Notes under the pieces: model-generated
What the model saw: the letters and a program-made list of their open reading frames with translations, nothing else
Told to the model about the DNA's origin: nothing
Databases searched by the model: none
Part shown: positions 14,560 through 21,990 of the stretch, one piece after another
Layout of the letters: every line of letters begins with the position of its first letter
How positions within the stretch are numbered: the stretch's first letter is position 1
Program-made: the position numbers and the translations under genes
Source: Spirochaetales bacterium Spiro_10
GTDB lineage: Bacteria; Spirochaetota; Spirochaetia; Treponematales; Treponemataceae
Direction: 5' to 3'
Length of the DNA: 35,329 nt
Assembly: GCA_001604405.1 (NCBI GenBank)
Contig: LVBL01000069.1
Location: forward strand, 1-35,329

Positions 14560-16089
14560 ATGATGCCGGACAAGACGAGCGATATCCCGCTCTTTATACA
14601 AATTCGCGACGAACTCCGCGCCGGCATTCTTGACGGCTCGCTCCCGGCGGGCGCGCGCATCCCCACCGTCACAGCCCTCGCGCGCGAGCACGGCGTGACG
14701 GCGGCGACCATCCGGAGGGCGATGCAGGACCTCGTCGCCGAGGGCCTCGTCACGACGCACGTGGGCCGCGGGACCTTCGTCCGGGATTCCCGGACGCAAA
14801 ACCCCGCCCCGCCGCGACCGGGCGCGAACCGGGGCGCCGTCGACCAGTCGGTCGCGCGGGGACTCGCCGACATGATGGGACTCGCGCGCAAGGAGGGGGT
14901 CATCGCCTTTACCCGCGGCATCGGCGACCCGCTCACGGTCGAAAAGGGGATACTCAAGCGCCTTGCCGCGGAGGCGCTCTCCTCGGGCGAGGAGATGTTC
15001 TGGGATTACGGCGACAGCCGCGGACTTCCGGCCCTGCGCGAGGCGATCTCGCGCGTCTACCGCGAACGGGGCCTCTCCGTCTCGCCGAATTCGGTGCTCG
15101 TAACGAGCGGATCACAGCAGGCCATATCCCTCGTCGCCCAGCAAGCGGCCGAGACGGGCGCGCGCGTCATCTGCGAGACGCCCTGCTACGCGGGGGTCAC
15201 GAACGCGCTTTCCGCCTTCGGCCTTCCCGTCACGACCGTCCCGCGGGACGACGAGGGCCCGCTTACCGGCCTTCTCCCCGAGGGGCCCGAGGCCGAGGGC
15301 GCCCTGCTCTATATCTGCCCGATACTCCACAACCCGACCGGAACCGACATATCGGCCGCGCGAAGGGAGGAGATATCGGCATGGGCGACCCGCAACCGCG
15401 CGACCGTCGTCTCCGACGAGGTGTACCGCGACCTGCACTTCGGCGAGGCGCCCGCGCGCCGGGGCGGGCCGGCGGCGGCGTCCGGCACGGCGGCCCGCTA
15501 CGAGATACCGTCATTCCTGCGGGAGGACGCCGGTCACGGCACCCTGGCGCTCGGCTCGCTTTCCAAGTCCTTCATCAGCGGCCTTCGCGTCGGATGGGTC
15601 GTCGCGTCGGAGGACCGGATCGCCTCGCTCACCGCCATCAAGAAGGCGATGGACCTCGGGTGCCCGCCGCTCATGCAGGGGATCGCGCGCGCCTTTCTCG
15701 AGTCGCCCGACGGCTACGTCGCCCATCGCGCGCGCGTTCTTGCCCACTACCGCGCGTTGCGCGACGAGACGGTCGGCGCACTGTCCGAGCTCATGCCGGC
15801 GGAGGTCTCCTGGACGGTACCCCAGGGCGGATTCCAGCTGCAGATCGCCCTCCCCCGCGGCTTCTCGAGCGTCGAGCTCTTTCCGCGCGCGGTCGAGCGC
15901 GGCGTCGCCTTCCTGCCGGGTCCCCTGCAGGAGACCGACGGAAGGGGCACGAGCAACATCCGCCTTTGTTACGGCTCGCTTTCCGCCGCCGAGATACGGG
16001 AGGGCGTCAGGCGCCTGGCGGGCGCGACGAGGGAATACCTGTCCGGCGGTCCCGGCGGCCCCGCCGGCTCGGGCCTCGGGGATTTTTGA
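14560..16089 (+). CDS. pdxR: MocR/GntR-type PLP-dependent regulator of vitamin B6 synthesis
   Basis: The protein joins a GntR winged helix (residues about 7-75: LFIQIRDELRAGILDG, PTVTALAREHGVTAATIRRA, HVGRGTFV) to a fold-type I aminotransferase domain (about 100-500). The latter includes the PLP-lysine motif LGSLSKSFISGLRVGW near residue 336 and YICPILHNPTGT near 250. MocR regulators sense pyridoxal phosphate with this domain. Naming it PdxR rests on its position directly ahead of pdxS and pdxT, 24 bases away and on the same strand. In many bacteria pdxR is instead divergent from pdxST; here it leads the operon and so controls itself and PLP synthase together. The 509-residue length fits. The start is fixed by the winged helix beginning at once after it. 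Another MocR role is possible but less likely. Confidence 0.88.
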   Translation: MMPDKTSDIPLFIQIRDELRAGILDGSLPAGARIPTVTALAREHGVTAATIRRAMQDLVAEGLVTTHVGRGTFVRDSRTQNPAPPRPGANRGAVDQSVARGLADMMGLARKEGVIAFTRGIGDPLTVEKGILKRLAAEALSSGEEMFWDYGDSRGLPALREAISRVYRERGLSVSPNSVLVTSGSQQAISLVAQQAAETGARVICETPCYAGVTNALSAFGLPVTTVPRDDEGPLTGLLPEGPEAEGALLYICPILHNPTGTDISAARREEISAWATRNRATVVSDEVYRDLHFGEAPARRGGPAAASGTAARYEIPSFLREDAGHGTLALGSLSKSFISGLRVGWVVASEDRIASLTAIKKAMDLGCPPLMQGIARAFLESPDGYVAHRARVLAHYRALRDETVGALSELMPAEVSWTVPQGGFQLQIALPRGFSSVELFPRAVERGVAFLPGPLQETDGRGTSNIRLCYGSLSAAEIREGVRRLAGATREYLSGGPGGPAGSGLGDF

Positions 16090-16113
16090 CAGCACTGAAA
16101 AGGAGTGAGATAG

Positions 16114-16998
16114 ATGCAGAAGAACGAACAGTTTGCCGTTAAGGTCGGCCTCGCCGAGATGCTCAAGGGCGGGGTCATCATGGACGTTACGAACGCGGAG
16201 CAGGCCAAGATAGCCGAACAGGCGGGCGCGGCCGCGGTCATGGCGCTCGAGCGAATCCCCTCGGACATCCGCCGCGACGGCGGGGTGTCCCGCATGAGCG
16301 ACCCGAAGATGATCCGCGAGATCCAGGAGGCCGTGTCCATCCCCGTCATGGCGAAATGCCGCATCGGCCACTTCGTCGAGGCGCAGATACTCGAGGAGAT
16401 GAAGATCGACTTCATCGACGAGAGCGAGGTGCTCACCCCGGCCGACGAGGAGTTCCACATCGCCAAGCACCCGTTCAAGGTCCCCTTCGTCTGCGGCTGC
16501 CGCAACCTCGGCGAGGCCCTCCGCCGCATCGGAGAGGGCGCGGCGATGATCCGCACGAAGGGCGAGGCCGGAACCGGCAATGTCGTCGAGGCCGTGCGCC
16601 ACATGCGGCAGGTCATGGCCGACATCCGCCGGATCGCCTCGATGGACGAGGCGGAGCTCATGACGGCCGCGAAGGAGTTCCAGGCGCCCTACGAGCTGAT
16701 CCTGGAGACCCGCAGGCTCGGCAAGCTCCCCGTGCCGAACTTCGCCGCGGGCGGCGTCGCCACGCCGGCTGACGCCGCGCTCATGATGCACCTCGGCGCC
16801 GAGACGGTCTTCGTCGGCTCCGGCATCTTCAAGTCGAAGGACCCCGAGGTCCGCGCGAAGGCGATCGTCAGGGCCGTGACGCACTACCGCGACCCCGCCG
16901 TGCTTCTCGAGGTGTCCACCGGACTCGGACAGGCGATGGAAGGCATCGACATCCGCACGCTCGACGAAAGCCAGAAGATGGCGGGACGCGGATGGTAG
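16114..16998 (+). CDS. pdxS: Pyridoxal 5'-phosphate synthase, PdxS subunit
   Basis: PdxS condenses ribose 5-phosphate, glyceraldehyde 3-phosphate and ammonia into pyridoxal 5'-phosphate (DXP-independent pathway). The 294-residue TIM barrel is full length. Recognisable segments are [43 protein letters not shown] with the catalytic lysine, [47 protein letters not shown] with the second lysine, and [17 protein letters not shown]. The start has AAGGAG seven bases upstream. It overlaps the pdxT start by seven bases, so synthase and glutaminase are made together. Confidence 0.98.
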   Translation: MQKNEQFAVKVGLAEMLKGGVIMDVTNAEQAKIAEQAGAAAVMALERIPSDIRRDGGVSRMSDPKMIREIQEAVSIPVMAKCRIGHFVEAQILEEMKIDFIDESEVLTPADEEFHIAKHPFKVPFVCGCRNLGEALRRIGEGAAMIRTKGEAGTGNVVEAVRHMRQVMADIRRIASMDEAELMTAAKEFQAPYELILETRRLGKLPVPNFAAGGVATPADAALMMHLGAETVFVGSGIFKSKDPEVRAKAIVRAVTHYRDPAVLLEVSTGLGQAMEGIDIRTLDESQKMAGRGW

Positions 16999-17594
16999 GG
17001 ATACTGGCCCTGCAGGGAGGCTTCGCGAGCCACGCGGCCGTCTTCGCCTCGCTCGGCGAGGATACGCGCGAGGTCAGGCGGGCGGAGGAGCTCGCCGGCT
17101 GCGACCGGCTCGTGATCCCGGGAGGGGAGTCGACCGTGCTCACGAAACTCCTCGCCTCGGGCGACGGCCCCGGCTTGCGCCGGGCCATCGCGGAGTTCGC
17201 GCGCGAGCGGCCCGTCATGGGCACCTGCGCGGGGCTCATCATGCTCGCGCAGCCCTTGGACGACGAGCGCGTCGAGCCCCTGGCCCTCCTGCCCGCGCGC
17301 GTCGAAAGAAACGCCTGGGGCAGGCAGACGGAATCCTTTCGGGGGCCGGTCACGCTCGATTTCGGGAACGCGCGGGACGACAGGGGCGGGATCCCCGACG
17401 GCGAGCCCTACCTCGCGACCTTCATCCGCGCTCCGCGGATCGTGGAAACCGGGGATGGCGCGAGTGTGCTCGCGCGGCTCGCTTCGGGCGAGCCGGTCAT
17501 GATTCGCGCGGGGAAACTGCTCGGGCTGACCTTCCACCCCGAACTCACGCCCGAGGACCCCCGGATTCACCGCTACTTCCTCTCGATCCGCTAG
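16992..17594 (+). CDS. pdxT: Pyridoxal 5'-phosphate synthase, glutaminase subunit PdxT
   Basis: PdxT is a class I glutamine amidotransferase that hydrolyses glutamine and channels ammonia to PdxS. It starts with the conserved [18 protein letters not shown]. The oxyanion/glutamine motif IPGGESTVL lies near residue 45, the nucleophile in [10 protein letters not shown] near residue 77, and the His-Glu pair in LTFHPEL near residues 180-184, completing the catalytic triad. The length of 200 residues is normal. It overlaps pdxS by seven bases. A 7-bp tandem repeat begins at the last base of its stop codon, followed by the terminator of the operon. Confidence 0.97.
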   Translation: MVGILALQGGFASHAAVFASLGEDTREVRRAEELAGCDRLVIPGGESTVLTKLLASGDGPGLRRAIAEFARERPVMGTCAGLIMLAQPLDDERVEPLALLPARVERNAWGRQTESFRGPVTLDFGNARDDRGGIPDGEPYLATFIRAPRIVETGDGASVLARLASGEPVMIRAGKLLGLTFHPELTPEDPRIHRYFLSIR

Positions 17595-17661
17595 GCGGCA
17601 GGCGGCAGGCGGCAGGCGGCAGGCGGCAGGCGGCAGGCGGCAGGCGGCAGGCGGCAGGCGG
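17594..17661. repeat. 7-bp tandem repeat, nine copies of GGCGGCA
   Basis: Nine exact copies of GGCGGCA (17594-17656) plus a partial GGCGG, starting on the final G of the pdxT stop codon and ending five bases before the terminator. It encodes nothing visible. The unit is not a multiple of three and the copies are identical, which suggests recent slipped-strand expansion. Confidence 0.95.
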
Positions 17662-17665
17662 GCAT

Positions 17666-17699
17666 AAAAAAAAGCGGGGAATCGTCCCCGCTTTTTTTT
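17666..17699. terminator. Symmetric rho-independent terminator between pdxT and a convergent gene
   Basis: Eight A, GCGGGGA, a four-base loop, TCCCCGC, eight T. The stem is a perfect 15-base inverted repeat and there is a T-tract on each strand, so it can end transcription from both sides: pdxT on plus and the membrane protein gene on minus. Confidence 0.95.
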
Positions 17700-17714
17700 C
17701 GCGCACGCGGCCCG

Positions 17715-18302
17715 TCAGGCGCCGCAGAGCTCCTTGTAGCAATAGGCCTGCATGCCGATCGCGGCGAAGAGCACGACGACGTAAATCGCGAGGACGAGAA
17801 TGGCGCCGAGAACGGGGATGTTGACCAGGATCGCGCTCAGTACGGCCGCGACGACGGTCAGAACGAGATAGGCGAGGAACATCCTGCCCTTGTTTCCGTA
17901 GGTGACCTCGTTGCTCATGGTGATGGCCTCGGTGGGATTCTTGCCCTTGTCGACGGCGAGAAGGGTCGCGAAGCACCAGGCTATCGAGATGATGATGCCG
18001 GGGATGACGAAAAGCACGTAGCCGAAGCTGACGCCGACCATCACGAGACCGCCGGTCAGGAAGAACTCTCCCATGTACTTGCGGTACTTGGGATCGAAGA
18101 TCTCGGTCATGGAGATGGTCTCGCCCCGGGAGACCTTGGACACGATGCCGATGGCGAGGCCGATCGTCGTCCCTATGTTGATATAGGGAATCCAGATCGT
18201 GAGTATCCACAAAAGCGCGTTGACAAGGATGGGAACGAGATTTTTCATGCCGAGCTCGATCCCGTTCTTGATGATAGCGACGACGTCCAGTTTCTTTTCC
18301 AT
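17715..18302 (-). CDS. Multi-helix integral membrane protein of unknown function (YciC/DUF975-like)
   Basis: A 195-residue hydrophobic protein with about five or six membrane helices (LVNALLWILTIWIPYINIG, TTIGLAIGIVS, FFLTGGLVMVGVSFGYVLFVIPGIIISIAWCFATLLAVDKG, FLAYLVLTVVAAVLSAILVNIP, VLGAILVLAIYVVVLFAAI). The segment with a long helix broken by FVIPGIIISIAW, followed by DKGKNPTEAITMS, resembles the YciC/DUF975 and glycerophosphodiester-phosphodiesterase membrane-domain group (xPGIxxxxxxxxxxxxxxxxxxxxxxAxxxS). Members lack a defined activity. The start has GGAGGAG eight bases upstream. It appears to be a single-gene unit: it ends at the shared terminator, and a candidate promoter lies upstream. 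Confidence 0.75.
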   Translation of the reverse strand: MEKKLDVVAIIKNGIELGMKNLVPILVNALLWILTIWIPYINIGTTIGLAIGIVSKVSRGETISMTEIFDPKYRKYMGEFFLTGGLVMVGVSFGYVLFVIPGIIISIAWCFATLLAVDKGKNPTEAITMSNEVTYGNKGRMFLAYLVLTVVAAVLSAILVNIPVLGAILVLAIYVVVLFAAIGMQAYCYKELCGA

Positions 18303-18348
18303 TCGCGACTCCTCCGTTTTTTCGTGCCGTCCGGCACCGTATCCCCTA

Positions 18349-18378
18349 AGCTTACTACGGTTCGCGCGAAATCTCCAA
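18349..18378 (-). promoter_or_regulatory. Weak promoter and 10-bp palindrome upstream of the membrane protein gene
   Basis: Minus strand: TTGGAG, 18 bases, TAAGCT. The spacer contains the perfect palindrome TTCGCGCGAA (18361-18370), a possible operator. A small hairpin, GTGCC-GTCC-GGCAC (18324-18337), lies in the leader. The 116-base gap 18303-18418 holds nothing else I can name. Confidence 0.35.
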
Positions 18379-18418
18379 CGTTTTCTCCCTTATCGGCGGG
18401 CTTCCTCCGGTTTGGGCC

Positions 18419-19345
18419 CTACAGCAGGCTCCATTTGACGATCATGGCCGCCCGGTAGAACTCGAGACTCCGGGGATCGTCGGAGTCGATCTGGCGGAGC
18501 TGGTAGAATTCGTAGTCGCCGGTGGTGCCCAGGAAGTTGCGCTTGGTCCGGACCTGCACGAGGGCGTTCAGGCTGACCGTCTTCGTGACGTCGTACTGGG
18601 CCATGAGGCCGAACGTAAAGCGCGAGATGTCGTCGCCCCAGGCCTTCCGTCCCGGGGTGTCGTAGAGGTTCAGCTCCTGCTCCACGAGGACGCCGACCAT
18701 GCTGAGCTTCAGGGGCATGCGGTAGCCGAGCAGGTAGTTGGCGTAATAATTCCAGCCGTTCCGCTCCTCGCCGACGTCGTTCTCGAACTGCCAGGACTCG
18801 TCGTCGCCCGCGGCGGTAAAGGCCCGGTACCAGAGCGAATGGTAGCTCCGGAAGACGACATGGTTCCATTCGCCGGGCCTGACGGCCGCGAAGTCGAACT
18901 GGACGACGGCGCCGCCCTTGCAGGACCAGACGATACCGGGGAAGGAATCCCCGACGAACTCGGCCGTGCCGTCCAGGGCCCCGCCTCCGTCGCGTCCGGG
19001 CTCGTTGATCGAGAGGCCGTCGGCCAGCGGTATGTTCCACCCGGTCGCGACCATGCCGCCGGCGACGAGCTGGAAGAAGGCGACGGGGGTAAACACGACC
19101 TCGGTGGCGACGGTCGCCGACACGGGCGTCACCGCGCAACTCGCCGTCAGCGCGACGTTGTTGTCCTTCGTCAGGGGGCCGTCGCCCGCGAGGGCCGGAA
19201 CCTTCAGCGTGCCGGAAAGCTTCACCTGGGCCTCGAGGCGGCTCGAGGCGGTGAACGAAAGCGAAAGGGCCCGAGTCGGGTCCTCGGCGGCGGCGAAGAG
19301 ACAGCAGAAGGCGGATACAAAGACGGCAATGGTGTGTTTGTTCAT
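18419..19345 (-). CDS. Exported protein, probable outer-membrane beta-barrel
   Basis: A 308-residue protein with a Sec signal peptide (residues 1-20, HTIAVFVSAFCCLFAAA, cleavage before EDP). The mature part has alternating amphipathic stretches and many aromatic residues at regular distances (FQLVAGGMVATGW, VVQFDFAAVRPGEWNHVVF, YYANYLLGYRMPLKL, FTFGLMAQYDVTKTVSLNALVQVRT). It ends in a hydrophobic strand, FYRAAMIVKWSLL, as do many outer-membrane barrels. I recognise no named family. ATG 19345 is four bases after the stop of the preceding gene, so the two are co-transcribed and probably translationally coupled. An in-frame start at 19372 would lie inside that gene and spoil the signal peptide. 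Terminal residues differ from the usual final Phe, so barrel assignment is moderate. Confidence 0.7.
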   Translation of the reverse strand: MNKHTIAVFVSAFCCLFAAAEDPTRALSLSFTASSRLEAQVKLSGTLKVPALAGDGPLTKDNNVALTASCAVTPVSATVATEVVFTPVAFFQLVAGGMVATGWNIPLADGLSINEPGRDGGGALDGTAEFVGDSFPGIVWSCKGGAVVQFDFAAVRPGEWNHVVFRSYHSLWYRAFTAAGDDESWQFENDVGEERNGWNYYANYLLGYRMPLKLSMVGVLVEQELNLYDTPGRKAWGDDISRFTFGLMAQYDVTKTVSLNALVQVRTKRNFLGTTGDYEFYQLRQIDSDDPRSLEFYRAAMIVKWSLL

Positions 19346-19349
19346 GGCG

Positions 19350-20060
19350 TTACTCTTCGGTGAGGATAACATAGATGGACTCGATGATCGAGAGCGCGCT
19401 CGTCATCCCGTCAAGGCCGGGGGCGATCTCGCCCGAGGAACCGTCAAGGGAGCCCCTTCCGACAGGCACGAGGTCGACGCGGGCGTCCGTCCCGGCGACG
19501 AATCGTCCCTCATACACGAGGGAGGGCTGTCCGTTCACGCCGGAATAGCCCGCCTCCCCCGCCTTCGCCTTTTTCGGCCAGGTGTCGTTGTAGTCGAAGC
19601 TGTGGTTCACCTCGCACCGGACGACGTACCGCCCGCCCGCCGCGAGACCGAGCCCGGCACGGCTTGTCTCGACGCCCTTCTCGGGCGTCGCGGAGCTCGC
19701 GGCGTCCACCGTCTCCGTTCCGGCGGCCGACCGCGCGGCGTTCCACACCGGCAGGGCCTCGGGCCGTCCGGCATCGGGGGCGGCGCGCCACTCGTTCTCA
19801 GCCGTTCGCGCGGTCGCCGTCAGGGTGGCGACGTACTCGCCGTCGGCGGTCTCGATCCAGGCGGCCAGTTGCGGCCCCTTCGAGACGGGGATGAAGGCTA
19901 TCCACATCCGCGTCATCCAGTTTTTCCCGGGAACGACGATGACGCGCGCGGTCAGTGCCGCCGGGTCTGGCTCCGTCGCCGCGAGAGCGGCGCATGCGAG
20001 CGACGCGACCAGCGCCGCGAGAACCGTGATGTGCGCGAAACGCGCGGGAAACCTGCTCAT
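19350..20060 (-). CDS. Exported protein, possibly DUF2271
   Basis: A 236-residue protein with an N-terminal signal (ITVLAALVASLACAALA, cleavage before ATEPDP). The mature part contains MWIAFIPVSKGPQLAAWIET near residue 50, an alternating strand TADGEYVATLTATA, a WNAARSA segment, DAASSATP near residue 120 and RYVVRCEVNHSFDYNDTW near 150. The AxWIExxDG pattern, DAxSxATP and a final vxvExNH strand recall the periplasmic DUF2271 family, whose role is unknown, sometimes linked to flavin or redox proteins. The match is by eye and only moderate. It lies three bases after the TetR gene and four bases before the barrel protein, so the three form an operon. SLAC at the signal end could be a relaxed lipobox. 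Confidence 0.7.
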   Translation of the reverse strand: MSRFPARFAHITVLAALVASLACAALAATEPDPAALTARVIVVPGKNWMTRMWIAFIPVSKGPQLAAWIETADGEYVATLTATARTAENEWRAAPDAGRPEALPVWNAARSAAGTETVDAASSATPEKGVETSRAGLGLAAGGRYVVRCEVNHSFDYNDTWPKKAKAGEAGYSGVNGQPSLVYEGRFVAGTDARVDLVPVGRGSLDGSSGEIAPGLDGMTSALSIIESIYVILTEE

Positions 20061-20063
20061 GCT

Positions 20064-20681
20064 CTACCTTCCTTTGTCCGAAAAAATGCTCTCGAGGCAC
20101 ATGTCCATCATCGCCTCGGTAAATTCAAGTCCCCTGCCCCAATACTCCGGATAACTCCGTTTCCGGAGCACGGACTCTATGGCGCCCCACAGCGCGGCGA
20201 CTGCGAGAGAGACCGCCAGACGCGGGTCGCACGGCCGGGCCTCGCCCGCCGCCAGGGCCTCGCGCACGAGACCGCTCGCCAGGTTCACGCTCCGGTAATA
20301 CCGGTCCATCGTCTCCTGCCCGCAGTCAAGATCGGGGTCGAAGCCCTCCATGACGAGGGACGCGAGGCGCGGATTCTCCAGGCACCAGTCGCGGAAGGCC
20401 GAAAGGCCCGCGCGGAGAAGCGCCCGCGCCGACACGGAAGTGCCGGCGCGAAGGGCCGAAACGCGCTCGGCGATGAAACGGTCCATGTCGTCGAGGCGGT
20501 CGGTCTTGATCGCGTTCAGCAAGGCCTCCTTGCTGTCGAAGTACCGGTACACCGTCGCGGGGGTCACCCCGCAGGCCTCGGCGATGTCCCGCATCCCGAT
20601 TTCCGCCGGCTCCCGCGTCAAAAGGAGGGTAAGGGTCCGTTCGCGAATGACGCCCTCGAGCTCGGGATTCGGAAGTCTCAT
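20064..20681 (-). CDS. TetR-family transcriptional regulator
   Basis: The N-terminal helix-turn-helix is clear: MRDIAEACGVTPATVYRYFDSKEALLNAI at residues about 30-60, preceded by a helix (ELEGVIRERTLTLLLTRE). The remaining 145 residues are helical and form the ligand/dimer domain (FRDWCLENPRLASLVMEGFD and LAVSLAVAALWGAIESVL are typical of the C-terminal TetR fold). The ligand is unknown. The start ATG 20681 has GGAGG six bases upstream; the much longer open frame upstream is spurious. It leads an operon with two exported proteins, so it probably controls envelope genes and its own expression. Small palindromes overlie its promoter. A C45 hydrolase gene is divergent from it and could share its control. 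Confidence 0.93.
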   Translation of the reverse strand: MRLPNPELEGVIRERTLTLLLTREPAEIGMRDIAEACGVTPATVYRYFDSKEALLNAIKTDRLDDMDRFIAERVSALRAGTSVSARALLRAGLSAFRDWCLENPRLASLVMEGFDPDLDCGQETMDRYYRSVNLASGLVREALAAGEARPCDPRLAVSLAVAALWGAIESVLRKRSYPEYWGRGLEFTEAMMDMCLESIFSDKGR

Positions 20682-20707
20682 ACTGCGCCTCCAGGAGGAA
20701 TAACTAT

Positions 20708-20746
20708 AACACTGTTTACTTAACATCGTTATTGTAACACCGTCAA
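20708..20746 (-). promoter_or_regulatory. TetR-gene promoter with two short palindromes
   Basis: Minus strand: TTGACG, 17 bases, TTAAGT. Palindromes AACACTGTT (20708-20716, around the expected transcription start) and GTTATTGTAAC (20728-20738, in the spacer) could be TetR half-sites. The 174-base gap 20682-20855 also holds the hairpin at 20810-20841. Confidence 0.45.
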
Positions 20747-20809
20747 GGGGGCATTCTGTCACCCTCACCGGAAAAATCCGCCACAGGAGGGCAAAAAAAG
20801 ACGGGCACG

Positions 20810-20841
20810 GGTTGCCGCGAGTTGGTATGCTCGGGGCAACC
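20810..20841 (+). other. Inverted repeat just before the C45 hydrolase gene
   Basis: GGTTGCC (20810-20816) and GGCAACC (20835-20841) are a perfect 7-bp inverted repeat with an 18-base loop, ending four bases before the ribosome-binding site. A TATGCT in the loop (20826-20831) could be a -10, in which case the repeat is an operator rather than an RNA hairpin. Confidence 0.35.
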
Positions 20842-20855
20842 ATCAGGAGGTCTCG

Positions 20856-21962
20856 ATGAAACGGCAATTCATGTACCAGGTATACGAGGGTACCGCCCGG
20901 CAGGTCGGGCAGGAACAGGCCCGAAGGCTGAAGAAGGCCTGGCCCCAGGCGGCCAATTTCTTCGGCTCGCCCTTCGAGGGAAAAAAGGAACGGCTTGCCG
21001 AGGCGGAGGACCTGCTCGGGATGACCGCACGCTGGTGTCCCGGCCTCAACGAGGAGATCGAGGGCTTCGCCTCGGAGCTTGGCGTGTCGCCCGAATCGGT
21101 CGTCTGGTACACGGCGACGATACCGAGAAGCTCGAACTGCAGCCAATTCGCCGTGCTCCCGGACAGGAGCTCGACGGGGGGCGTCCTGTGCGCGAGAAGC
21201 TACGAATGGAGCCTCGAGGACGAGCTCACGCTCAAAACCGCGAGGGTCGCCGGGGCCTATGCCCATACCGGGTTCTCGGTGTTCACCTTCGGACGCCTCG
21301 ACGGGCTCAACGAAAAGGGGCTGTGGGTCTCGATGACCGCGGGCAACCCCGGGCCGAACATGCCGCAAACCCGCGGGTTCCGCTTCTGGGCCCTCGTCCG
21401 CGCGATTCTCGACCGAGCCGCGACCGTCGACGAGGCGGTGCGCATCGCGTCGTCCTTCCCCCTCGCCTTCGAGGTCATTCTCCTCGTGGCGGAGCCGGGC
21501 GGCAAGGCCGCGATCATCGAGAAGGGCCCCGACTATCAGGCGGTACGGACCGAGGAAAAGGGCGTCGTCTTCTCGACGAACCACCTCGCGCTCCCCGGGA
21601 CGCGCGACCGCCAGCCTGCCGTCATGGACCATTCCCTTCGCCGTACGAAGTACCTCGAGCGCGTCCTCGCGGAGGGGAGCCTCTCTCTAGCCGACGTCGA
21701 GCGGATACTCTCCTCTCCGTTTCCCGACGGGCTCGTGGCGCGTTTTTACTCGGAGTACTTCGGCACCCTCTGGTCGTCGTACGCGGACCTTTCCTCGGGA
21801 GTCCTCCGGGTCTGCTTCGGGCCGCCCGACGCGCCCGGAAGGTCCTACCGCGAGTTCTCCCCCCGCGACCCCGTCGGCTCGACGGCCTTCGAGGCCGAAC
21901 TGCCCGACGTGAAGGCCCCCGAGGGAACCTGGATAACGGTCCCGCGCCCGGCGGATCCGTGA
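20856..21962 (+). CDS. C45-family Ntn hydrolase/acyltransferase
   Basis: A 368-residue enzyme of the acyl-CoA:6-aminopenicillanate acyltransferase-like (peptidase C45) group, which hydrolyse or transfer amide bonds using an N-terminal-type cysteine. The candidate nucleophile is Cys95 in PRSSNCSQFAV. Following motifs fit the Ntn fold: GVLCARSYEWS near residue 110, FTFGRLDGLNEKGLWVSMTA near 145, VILLVAEPGGKAAIIEKGP near 210, and the late FSTNHLALPG near 240, whose Asn-His is a usual active-site element. Autocleavage before Cys95 is uncertain because the preceding residue is Asn. There is no signal peptide, so it acts in the cytoplasm. The start has AGGAGG directly upstream. The substrate is unknown. 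An AraC-type regulator follows. Confidence 0.8.
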   Translation: MKRQFMYQVYEGTARQVGQEQARRLKKAWPQAANFFGSPFEGKKERLAEAEDLLGMTARWCPGLNEEIEGFASELGVSPESVVWYTATIPRSSNCSQFAVLPDRSSTGGVLCARSYEWSLEDELTLKTARVAGAYAHTGFSVFTFGRLDGLNEKGLWVSMTAGNPGPNMPQTRGFRFWALVRAILDRAATVDEAVRIASSFPLAFEVILLVAEPGGKAAIIEKGPDYQAVRTEEKGVVFSTNHLALPGTRDRQPAVMDHSLRRTKYLERVLAEGSLSLADVERILSSPFPDGLVARFYSEYFGTLWSSYADLSSGVLRVCFGPPDAPGRSYREFSPRDPVGSTAFEAELPDVKAPEGTWITVPRPADP

Positions 21963-21985
21963 TATAGTGGGAGATCCCGAGGAGG
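21963..21985 (+). promoter_or_regulatory. -10 element and ribosome-binding site that decide a TTG start
   Basis: TATAGT (21963-21968) follows the C45 stop at once. AGGAGG (21980-21985) lies five bases before TTG 21991. The GTG at 21967 overlaps the -10 element and has no ribosome-binding site, so TTG is the better start. Confidence 0.65.
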
Positions 21986-21990
21986 ATCCG

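Noticed and set aside
17594-17661. CRISPR-like array
   Set aside because: Seven-base units with no spacers; a simple tandem repeat.
21967-21990. GTG start for the AraC-type regulator
   Set aside because: It overlaps the -10 element and has no ribosome-binding site; TTG 21991 has AGGAGG at the right distance.
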